Assembly (NCBI GenBank): GCA_014240165.1
Contig: JAAZXM010000006.1
Location: 1-54,707, forward strand
Length of the DNA: 54,707 nucleotides
Source: Myxococcales bacterium
GTDB taxonomy: Bacteria; Myxococcota_A; UBA9160; UBA4427
Direction: 5' to 3'
The position numbers and the translations under genes are program-made. Positions 1 through 6,415 of this stretch are shown piece after piece; the first letter of the stretch is position 1; every line of letters begins with the position of its first letter. The notes below the pieces were generated by a model that worked only from the letters and a program-made list of their open reading frames with translations, was not told where the DNA came from and did not search any database.

Positions 1-1533
1 CGGGTTCACCCCGCCCGAGGTCACGAAGACGCTGCCGTCCACGATGAAGAGGTTCTTGACGTCGTGGGCCCGGCCCACTGCGTCCACCACCGACGCGGCC
101 GGATCTTGACCCATACGCGCGGTGCCCATCAGGTGCCAACCCGCGGGCGGGAGGGGCGCCTCGGACCAGGTCTCCACCGCACCCGCGGCCTTCAAGGCCT
201 CGGCGCTTCGCGCCACGGCATGGTCGAGCATCTTGCGGCTGTTCTCGCTGAGTTCATAGTGGATCTTCGGCGCAGGGATCCCGTCCGCGTCGACGAGATC
301 CGGATCGAGGGTCACGCGGTTATGCGCCTCGGGCAGGTCCTCGCAGATCAGCACCATGCCGGCGGTGCGATCCCATAGCTTCTCGAATGCGTCGTGATGG
401 CCGCTCCCCCCCGGCAGCCGATCCGAAGACATCCCCCAAACCGCGGTGGACACCGGCCCCATCCCGCGCAGCATCTCGGCCGAATAGCCCCGCACGAAGC
501 CCCGGCTGCGGTCGGTCTCGTAGAACTCCTGGCTGATGATCGAGCAACCGGTGGGGCCCTTATAACCCTCGAGCGGTTCGTCAAAGAGACCCTGCACCAT
601 GGCGTAGGGGTGGAACATGAGATTCCGCCCCACCAGGCCGCTGGAATTCGCCAAGCCGTCGGGGAAACGATCGGAGCGGGAATTGAGCAGCAGGCGCGGC
701 GTCCCCACGCCGTTGCAGGCCACGATCACGATCTCGGCGGGCTGGTGATGTTCCTGTCCCTCGGCGTCGATGTAGTGCGCGCCGCTCGCCAGGCCCTGGT
801 CATCCACGCTGATCTCGCGCACCCGGCAATGGGTCCTGAGTTCGACGCCCTCCCGGATGGCCACGGGCCAGTAGGTGACATCGGTGCTTCCCTTGGCGCC
901 TTGGGCGCAGCCCGTGATGCACGGCCCCAGGTTGATGCAGGGGGCGCGGCCCGAATGCTCCACGGTGGCGATGGCGCTATCCGAGGGCCACCAATGCCAA
1001 CCCATGCGGTTGAAGCCCCGGGCCAGGGTCTCGCCCAACTTGCCCAGAGGGACCGGCGGCAGGGGCAACTCTTTCGGGGGATAGGCGGGATCGCCCGCCA
1101 GGCCCGCCACGCCCATCATCTGGGCGTTGAGATCGTAGAAGGGCTCGAGGGTGGCGTAATCGATGGGCCAATCGTCCGCGACCCCGTCGAGGCTCTTGAC
1201 CCGGAAATCCGAGGGGTGCAGCCGGGGGAAATGCGCGGCGTAGAGAATCGTGCTTCCCCCCACCGCGTTGTAATTCGAAATCTTGATGGGCGAGTCATCA
1301 TCGTTGACCGGGTAGTCCTCCCGCCGCCCCCGACCGTTGGGACTCAGGCTATAGGGCCCGGCAAAGCGTTCGAGTTCCCACCCGCTCCGGTTCGTGGGAT
1401 ACTCGGCCGGGTTCATCCACCCGCCCTGCTCGAGGCACACGATCCGCATCCGCGTCTCGGCCAGGCTCCACGCCATGGCGGCTCCTGCTGCACCTGCACC
1501 GATGATCAGAACATCGACCGGCTCATTCGCCAC
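1..1533 (-). CDS. GMC-family FAD-dependent oxidoreductase (3' end outside window)
   Basis: The protein is a flavoprotein of the glucose-methanol-choline family, which oxidises alcohols or sugars with FAD. 511 codons are visible and the frame is still open at base 1, so a few C-terminal residues are missing. Residues 8-17 read VLIIGAGAAG, the Rossmann FAD site with GxGxxG at 12-17. Mid-protein there is a spaced-cysteine segment (PCxNLGPCxxGC, then GAKGS) typical of the gluconate-dehydrogenase-like branch. Near the end GWHLMGTARMG carries the likely catalytic His (about 467), and FVTSGGVNP ends in the conserved Asn. I chose the GTG at 1533 because it lies directly before the Rossmann strand and has a GAGGGG sequence 10 nt upstream. 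It is divergent from the cupin gene. The substrate cannot be told from sequence. No twin-arginine signal is visible. Confidence 0.93.
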   Translation of the reverse strand, partial: MANEPVDVLIIGAGAAGAAMAWSLAETRMRIVCLEQGGWMNPAEYPTNRSGWELERFAGPYSLSPNGRGRREDYPVNDDDSPIKISNYNAVGGSTILYAAHFPRLHPSDFRVKSLDGVADDWPIDYATLEPFYDLNAQMMGVAGLAGDPAYPPKELPLPPVPLGKLGETLARGFNRMGWHWWPSDSAIATVEHSGRAPCINLGPCITGCAQGAKGSTDVTYWPVAIREGVELRTHCRVREISVDDQGLASGAHYIDAEGQEHHQPAEIVIVACNGVGTPRLLLNSRSDRFPDGLANSSGLVGRNLMFHPYAMVQGLFDEPLEGYKGPTGCSIISQEFYETDRSRGFVRGYSAEMLRGMGPVSTAVWGMSSDRLPGGSGHHDAFEKLWDRTAGMVLICEDLPEAHNRVTLDPDLVDADGIPAPKIHYELSENSRKMLDHAVARSAEALKAAGAVETWSEAPLPPAGWHLMGTARMGQDPAASVVDAVGRAHDVKNLFIVDGSVFVTSGGVNP

Positions 1534-1710
1534 TTCTCTGCGCCCCTCGGAGTGTGTACGATGACGTCGGCGACAGGGGCCGGGCCTTCGCAACTCATCC
1601 CTACCCTAGCCCGGCCATTCGGGCCTCCGCGAAGAAAATCCCAATCCGGGCCCCATCCGGTTTCGGCGGAGATGCAGCGCCGATAGCCGCCAGAAAAGGA
1701 CTCACCCGCC

Positions 1711-2058
1711 ATGAGCGACGCCCACCCTACCTGGAAAGCCTTCGAATCCGCTGCCCTGCTCGAAGCGCGAGTGCGATCCGGGGAGCCCTATCACGAATTC
1801 CTGGAGCTTCCGAGCCTGAGCTGCGGAATCTACGCACTCGCCGCCGGATCGAAGGACCTCCAGAGCCCCCATGACGAGGACGAGGTCTATTACGTGATCA
1901 GCGGCCGGGCACGCATTCGCGTCGAGGACGAAGAGCGTGTGGTCGGGCCGGGTTCGATCCTCTTCGTCGGAGCCCGATCCGAGCATTCCTTTGTCGAGAT
2001 CGAGGAAGACGCAACGTTTCTTGTCTTCTTTGCTTCGGGCGAAGTTGGGGAGAACTGA
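1711..2058 (+). CDS. small single-domain cupin protein
   Basis: This is a 115-residue cupin_2 protein, a single beta-barrel. The first cupin motif is around residues 54-69 (HDEDEVYYVISGRARI), with one His and acidic residues as candidate metal ligands. The second is around 83-94 (PGSILFVGARSEH), with a further His. Such proteins are small metal-dependent enzymes or ligand sensors, and no substrate can be assigned. AAAAGGA lies 10 nt before the ATG. It is the first of two plus-strand genes here; the sulfatase-like gene follows after 85 bases and may be co-transcribed. The GMC oxidoreductase gene is divergent, so the 177 bases between probably hold promoters for both directions. Confidence 0.88.
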   Translation: MSDAHPTWKAFESAALLEARVRSGEPYHEFLELPSLSCGIYALAAGSKDLQSPHDEDEVYYVISGRARIRVEDEERVVGPGSILFVGARSEHSFVEIEEDATFLVFFASGEVGEN

Positions 2059-2143
2059 TCCTGTCCGGGCCGGCGGAGTCAACGAAGGACAGCCCCACCC
2101 GGAGAGCCTTGTGGCGGGGCTGGCCCGTGCGAAACTCCCGGCG

Positions 2144-3613
2144 ATGATGCGCACCGACCGGGACCACGCATGGATAAGAGCCGCCTTCATCGGCTTTTCG
2201 CTTGCCTTCGTTCTCGGTTGCCCGGGCGACAAGGGGACCCCACCCGAAAAGAGCGCGCTCCCGCCTTCGCTCCTGCTCGTGGTCATCGACACCCTGCGCG
2301 CGGATGCGGTCTCGGCCTATGGAGATGGACCGGGGACCACGCCGAACCTGGATGCCCTGGCGGCCCAAGGACAGCGCTTTACCCGGGCCTACGCGCCCTC
2401 GCCCTGGACGGTTCCCTCCCACGCATCCCTGCTCAGCGGCCTGGAGATCCCCGCCCACGGCGTCGGCCTCGGCGGCCGGGTCGTGCTTCCCGAAGCCGTG
2501 GACACCCTGGCCGAACGGCTGCGCGCTGCGGGTTACCAGACCGCCGGCTTCAGCGAAAACGCGCTGGTGAGCGGGGATTTCGGCTTTGACCAGGGCTTTG
2601 ATCATTTCTCTGTTCGGACGGCCCAGCAGCAATTCGCCGCCGGGCAGAAGGGGGCGATCAATGTCGAAGAAGAAGTGCGCCTCTGGCTCGACGGGCGGGA
2701 CCCTGAGCGTCCTTTCTTCATCTTCATCAATCTCTACGACCCCCACGAGCCCTACACCGTGCGCGAAGACAACCGCTTCCTGCCCCCCGGAATCGCCACC
2801 GACGACGTCAAAAGCCTGGGCGCCGGCGGACGCACCTCGCACCTCATCTGCGACCGCATCCCGAGCAAAGCGGAACTCGGCATCTTGCGCGGCCTCTACC
2901 TCGGCGATGTGGCCGCAGCGGACGCCAAACTCGGCGCCCTCCTCGCGCTCCTCGAGGCCCGCAGCATCGAGAACCTCGTAACCGTGGTGACGTCGGACCA
3001 CGGTGAGCATTTCGGTGAACGCCGGCTCCTCGACCACGAGTTCAGCGTCCAGGAAGAAGTGCTCCGAGTTCCCCTGGTGGTGCGCCGACCCGGCGCCGAG
3101 CCCGCGACCATCCAGCGACCCGTGGAACTCCGGGATGTCGCCCGATCCCTGCTCGGCTGGGCGGGCGCCGAGACGTCGCCCATTACGGCCCGGGGCCTGG
3201 AGAGCGGCGCCCTGAACCCAGACACCGCCTCACCCCCGCCCCTGGTGGCGCTCTACAGCGATACGCGGCTCCACCTGCCCGCCGTCATGGATCCCGGCAC
3301 CGCCGAAGAGGTGCAGGATTTCAAGCGCGGCGGCTGCGGCGAAGAGGACCGGGTCTACGGCGATATGCTCGCCCTCACCCGCTTCCCCTACCGGCTCAAC
3401 TGGTACGCCCGCTACCCGAGCGAATTCCTGGATCTTCGCCAACCCGGCATCGCCACCGAAGCGGACCCGAGCGAAAACCCCGAAGCCTTCGCCGCCCTGG
3501 AGCGCCAGGCCAAGCGTTTCGCCGAGCACGTGGGCCTGGGCCAGGCCACCGGCGCCCATCCCCTACCGGCAAAAAACGAAGAAGCACTCCGCAGCCTCGG
3601 CTATATCGACTGA
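2144..3613 (+). CDS. sulfatase-like alkaline-phosphatase-superfamily lipoprotein
   Basis: A 489-residue exported hydrolase of the sulfatase/alkaline phosphatase fold. An N-terminal hydrophobic segment ends in a lipobox-like LGC with Cys at about 26, so it is probably a lipoprotein. Metal-site motifs are present: VVIDTLRAD (Asp 49), TPNLDALA, and TSDHGEHFGE in the second half. At the nucleophile site it reads TVPSH followed by ASLLSG (residues 89-99), where classic sulfatases have C/S-x-P-x-R. The formylglycine precursor is therefore replaced by Thr, and the Arg by His. It may be a phosphodiesterase, phosphatase or transferase rather than a sulfatase. ATG codons at 2144 and 2147 both fit; a GTG at 2111 after GGAGAG is another option. 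It ends just before tRNA-Pro, which lies on the opposite strand. Confidence 0.88.
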   Translation: MMRTDRDHAWIRAAFIGFSLAFVLGCPGDKGTPPEKSALPPSLLLVVIDTLRADAVSAYGDGPGTTPNLDALAAQGQRFTRAYAPSPWTVPSHASLLSGLEIPAHGVGLGGRVVLPEAVDTLAERLRAAGYQTAGFSENALVSGDFGFDQGFDHFSVRTAQQQFAAGQKGAINVEEEVRLWLDGRDPERPFFIFINLYDPHEPYTVREDNRFLPPGIATDDVKSLGAGGRTSHLICDRIPSKAELGILRGLYLGDVAAADAKLGALLALLEARSIENLVTVVTSDHGEHFGERRLLDHEFSVQEEVLRVPLVVRRPGAEPATIQRPVELRDVARSLLGWAGAETSPITARGLESGALNPDTASPPPLVALYSDTRLHLPAVMDPGTAEEVQDFKRGGCGEEDRVYGDMLALTRFPYRLNWYARYPSEFLDLRQPGIATEADPSENPEAFAALERQAKRFAEHVGLGQATGAHPLPAKNEEALRSLGYID

Positions 3614-3651
3614 TGACCGACTGAAGGTCGACCGAAGCCAGCGCCCGGTCC

Positions 3652-3728
3652 TGGTCGGGCCGGCGGGATTCGAACCCGCGACCTCTTGACCCCCAGTCAA
3701 GCGCGCTACCAAGCTGCGCCACGGCCCG
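3652..3728 (-). tRNA. tRNA-Pro (anticodon GGG)
   Basis: A full cloverleaf can be drawn on the minus strand. The acceptor stem is CGGGCCG with CGGCCCG, the D stem GCGC/GCGC, the anticodon stem CTTGA/TCAAG around loop CTGGGGG, and the T stem GCGGG/CCCGC around TTCGAAT. Discriminator A is followed by an encoded CCA. Anticodon GGG reads CCC and CCU proline codons. It lies 88 bases downstream of the MerR gene. This position, after ihfA and merR, matches the arrangement I recall from deltaproteobacteria, and it may be processed from that transcript. Confidence 0.97.
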
Positions 3729-3816
3729 ACCGAACGCTGGTTTTTAGCGGCCTCTGCGGCGGTTGTCGATGGCGCCGGCTCGGCGGCGCGTTCGACCCGG
3801 GGCGAGGCCAGAAGCT

Positions 3817-4365
3817 TCAGAGCAGATCGCGAATCTCCTGGATCTCGCCGCGGAGCCGTTGGTAGGTCGCCCGGAGTTCCGAGGCGAGCACCTCTGCGTT
3901 GAGTTCCTCAGCCGAGGCCGCTTTGCGCGCCGGGGTCGCGGCTTCGGCGGCGTCCGCCGCTCCGCCCAGGCCGAGTTCACTCAGCTGCTGGCGCGCGCCC
4001 GCGATGGTGTAGCGCTCTTCGTAAAGCAGGCGCTTGATGGCCAGGATCATCTCGATGTCCTTGCGCCGATAGAGTCGCTGCTTCGAGCGGGATTTCGGCG
4101 GGGCCATCCAGCGGAACTCGGTTTCCCAGTAGCGCAGGACATGGGGCTTGATCTCGGTGATCTCCGAGACCTCGCCGATGCGGTAATAGAGTTTGCCTTC
4201 CGGGAGCTTCGCCAGGATCGATGCCTCGGAGGACCCTTGGGCGTGTAGCGGCTCGGGAGCGCGACGGCTCGGCCGCGCTGCCTTCTTGGCCGCGGCGGGT
4301 TTGCCCCGCTTGGCCGGGGCTTTCTTGCGGCCCGTGCCCGTCGACTTCCGCTTGCGCGCAGCCAT
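3817..4365 (-). CDS. MerR-family transcriptional regulator with basic N-terminal tail
   Basis: A 182-residue regulator. The MerR winged helix-turn-helix starts near residue 60 (YYRIGEVSEIT) and continues through HVLRYWETEF to the RLYRRKDIEMI wing. A C-terminal coiled-coil-like helix for dimerisation ends with EIQEIRDLL. Residues 1-36 are rich in Lys, Arg, Ala and Pro, much like a histone H1 tail; this is not part of the MerR fold and may add non-specific DNA binding. No cysteine effector site is seen. AAGGGA lies 5 nt before the ATG. It follows ihfA, the order known from many deltaproteobacterial genomes, where its target is generally unassigned. I infer a DNA-binding role but no specific regulon. 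Confidence 0.92.
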   Translation of the reverse strand: MAARKRKSTGTGRKKAPAKRGKPAAAKKAARPSRRAPEPLHAQGSSEASILAKLPEGKLYYRIGEVSEITEIKPHVLRYWETEFRWMAPPKSRSKQRLYRRKDIEMILAIKRLLYEERYTIAGARQQLSELGLGGAADAAEAATPARKAASAEELNAEVLASELRATYQRLRGEIQEIRDLL

Positions 4366-4426
4366 CCAAATCCCTTCGCGTCGAATGCGGGGCCGGCCGC
4401 GGTGAAGCCGACTGCTTGGCTCCGCC

Positions 4427-4744
4427 CTAAACCGTTCCTTCCGGGCGCTCGGCTTCTGCCGGTTCGCCTTCTTCGTTCAACACGTTCTTCAGCACGAGGC
4501 TCGGCTTGAAGGTGAGTACCTTTCTCGCCTCGAGAAGGATTTCCTGGCCCGTCTGCGGATTTCGACCCTTGCGCGCGTTCTTATGTCGAACGACGAAATT
4601 GCCGAAGCCCGAGATCTTGACCTTTTCCCCCTCGGCCAACGTGTCCTTGATGATGTCGAAGACCTTCTCTACGAGCTCCGCAGCTTCCTTCTTCGAGAAG
4701 CCCACGCGCTCATAGATCTGCTCGACGATCTCTGCCTTAGTCAT
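4427..4744 (-). CDS. ihfA: integration host factor alpha subunit
   Basis: A 105-residue HU/IHF-family DNA-bending protein. It opens MTKAEIVEQIYERVGFSK and carries the family signature GFGNFVVRHKNARKGRNP, with the intercalating-loop Pro at NPQTG and EILLEARKVLTFKPS. IHF is normally an alpha/beta heterodimer; no beta partner lies in this window. I chose the ATG at 4744 over longer frames because GGGAG lies 5 nt upstream and the product then has the usual family length, apart from an acidic 15-residue tail. The position after rplT supports alpha rather than HU. pheS and pheT, normally directly upstream, are missing here. Confidence 0.93.
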   Translation of the reverse strand: MTKAEIVEQIYERVGFSKKEAAELVEKVFDIIKDTLAEGEKVKISGFGNFVVRHKNARKGRNPQTGQEILLEARKVLTFKPSLVLKNVLNEEGEPAEAERPEGTV

Positions 4745-4942
4745 GCGCTCTCCCAGTCTCGAAGGCGGCGCCGCCAGTCCATCGCACGGAATTATTCTAC
4801 CCGGTCGGATCGTGCCTTTCGCGTCCAACTGCTCGAAAAATCGACGGAAATCTCAAAATAGGGAAATTTTTCGAACCTTTTCGCCCCCTGGGGCGATCTC
4901 TCTGGGCTCCGGGGAACGCCTTTGCGCCCGTGGCCCAGCCGC
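4745..4942 (-). promoter_or_regulatory. AT-rich spacer before ihfA, probable promoter or attenuation region
   Basis: This 198-base gap between rplT and ihfA is unlike its GC-rich surroundings. On the minus strand a hairpin TCGCCC-CAGG-GGGCGA (plus-strand 4889-4904 region) follows rplT. It is followed by an A/T-rich run (about 4835-4875) and then a TAGAAT resembling a -10 element about 50 bases before the ihfA ATG. I found no convincing -35 at the right spacing. The layout fits an end for the ribosomal-protein transcript and a separate start for ihfA-merR-tRNA-Pro, but this is inference. Confidence 0.3.
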
Positions 4943-5299
4943 CTAAGCGGCCGGCTGCTTGGCCCGCTCGGCCAATTCTCCGAACGCCTTCGGGTCATCG
5001 AGTGCCAGTTGGGCCAGCACTTTGCGATCAATTTCGATCCCGGCCTTCTTGAGCCCGTCCATGAAGCGGCTGTAGGACAAACTGTGCTGCCGGGCCGCCG
5101 CGTTGATCCGCGCGATCCAGAGCGCCCGGAACTGGCGCTTGCGCTCTTTGCGACCCTTGTAGGCGTAGAGATCGGCCTTCTCGACGGCCTCACGAGCAAC
5201 GCCGTTCAGCTTGCTCCGGGCGCCGAAATAGCCCTTGGCCCGCTTCAGCACTCGATTTCTTCGTTTGTGGGCGGGAACGCCCCGCTTCACTCTCGACAT
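4943..5299 (-). CDS. rplT: 50S ribosomal protein L20
   Basis: A 118-residue L20, which binds 23S rRNA early in large-subunit assembly. It shows the family N-terminus ([16 protein letters not shown]), the long basic helix region through [16 protein letters not shown], and the conserved [14 protein letters not shown] followed by SYSRFMDGL. The start at 5299 is preceded by GGAAGGA at 5-nt spacing; an upstream in-frame extension has no family similarity. In other bacteria L20 also represses its own operon by binding mRNA upstream of rpmI. The 170-base infC-rpmI spacer is the place to look for that here. Confidence 0.98.
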   Translation of the reverse strand: MSRVKRGVPAHKRRNRVLKRAKGYFGARSKLNGVAREAVEKADLYAYKGRKERKRQFRALWIARINAAARQHSLSYSRFMDGLKKAGIEIDRKVLAQLALDDPKAFGELAERAKQPAA

Positions 5300-5374
5300 G
5301 ATTTTCCTTCCTGACCGATGCCCCGTTTCTGGAGGCGGCACCCGGTTGAGACCGCAAATCGGCCCCGGCGGTCG

Positions 5375-5572
5375 CTAAAGATAGGGAAGCAGACGCTCCA
5401 CCCGGCGGACATCGGCTTTCTGCACGACATCGGCGCTTCGAAGCTGGCGCTTCCGCTTGGTGGTCTTGCATCCCAGCATATGGTTCTTCATGGCCTTGTG
5501 ACGTTTGATCTTCCCGGAACCGGTGCGGCTGAAGCGTTTCGCCGAACCCCGGTGCGTTTTCATCTTGGGCAT
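5375..5572 (-). CDS. rpmI: 50S ribosomal protein L35
   Basis: A 65-residue L35 of the usual length, with [21 protein letters not shown] at the start and the AMKNHML segment typical of the family. It lies 75 bases upstream of rplT in the standard infC-rpmI-rplT order. The ATG at 5572 follows a long polypurine run containing AGAGGGGGGG, an unusually extended Shine-Dalgarno region, consistent with strong or regulated translation. Confidence 0.98.
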   Translation of the reverse strand: MPKMKTHRGSAKRFSRTGSGKIKRHKAMKNHMLGCKTTKRKRQLRSADVVQKADVRRVERLLPYL

Positions 5573-5742
5573 TTGCCCCCCCTCTCTCTCTTCTCTGTCT
5601 CTTGATTCCTAGCGACTCTGCTTGGGTCCTTGGTTTTGGGTCCTGGGTGTAGCGCAGCGGGCCGGGCCCGCCGATCTTCGGTTCCTGGGTGGGTGGCGAT
5701 TTTCCATCTCCGCCCGACTCCACCGCCTGGATCGCTTCCCTT
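5573..5742 (-). promoter_or_regulatory. infC-rpmI spacer, possible L20 autoregulatory leader
   Basis: A 170-base untranslated spacer inside an otherwise compact operon. On the minus strand it has two copies of AGGACCCAA within about 25 bases, a GGCGGGCCCGGCCCGC segment able to pair with itself, and a polypurine tract running into the rpmI start. In E. coli and Bacillus, L20 binds structured mRNA in the infC-rpmI interval to repress rpmI and rplT. That role here is inferred from position and structure potential, not from a match to a known L20-binding motif. Confidence 0.35.
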
Positions 5743-6396
5743 TCAGGCTCCGGGAGCGCCCTCCGGGGTATCCTGGGCCTCCTGGCCTTCTTCGGCACCG
5801 GCCGTCGCAGCGGCCTTTTCCGCCTCTTCCTTGCGTTTCAGGTCCGCGACCACCTCGCGGTCTCCGACGAGGATCATGGACATGAAGCGGCCCTCCATTC
5901 GGGGCGGATTCTCCATTTTTGCGATCGAGCCCAACTGGCGAGTGACCTCGTTGAGTTGCACCCGGCCCCGGGCCGTATGCACCATCTCTCGGCCTCGAAA
6001 CATGACCGTCACCTTGACCTTGTCGCCATCCATCAGAAATCGTCGCACGTTGTTGAGCTTGAAGTTGAGGTCGTGCTGATCCGTACCCGGCCGCAACTTG
6101 ATTTCCTTCAGCGTCGCGGAATGGGCCGGTTTGCCCGCCTTCTTCTTCTGCTCGTATTTGTACTTCCCGTAATCCATGATCCGGCATACGGGCGGGCGGG
6201 AGTTGGCTGCGACCTCAACCAGATCGAGGCCCTCTTCCTCCGCAAGCACCAAGGCATCCGGGGGCGCCATCACGCCCAGCTGTTCGCCATCCGCACCGAT
6301 GACCATGATCTCTGGAGCCCTGATTCGCTCATTGACGCGCGTCGCGTCACGCTCCGGTGCAACGATTCTGAATTTCGATCTCGATCTTCCAGGAAT
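5743..6396 (-). CDS. infC: translation initiation factor IF-3 (probable ATT start)
   Basis: A 217-residue IF-3. Conserved segments are TRVNERIRAPE, the linker start KYKYEQKKKAGK, and the C-domain IKLRPGTDQHDLNFK, MFRGREM and MEGRFMSMIL. There is an acidic, Ala/Glu-rich tail of about 25 residues beyond the usual end. No ATG, GTG or TTG gives a full N-terminal domain with a ribosome site. An ATT codon at 6396 lies 8 nt after GGAGG. Rare ATT/ATC starts are the known basis of IF-3 autoregulation in other bacteria, so I accept it. The gene starts 19 bases after the thrS stop. The first 13 or so residues remain the least certain part. Confidence 0.93.
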   Translation of the reverse strand: MPGRSRSKFRIVAPERDATRVNERIRAPEIMVIGADGEQLGVMAPPDALVLAEEEGLDLVEVAANSRPPVCRIMDYGKYKYEQKKKAGKPAHSATLKEIKLRPGTDQHDLNFKLNNVRRFLMDGDKVKVTVMFRGREMVHTARGRVQLNEVTRQLGSIAKMENPPRMEGRFMSMILVGDREVVADLKRKEEAEKAAATAGAEEGQEAQDTPEGAPGA

Positions 6397-6415
6397 ACGG
6401 CTTTCCTCCCGGGAC

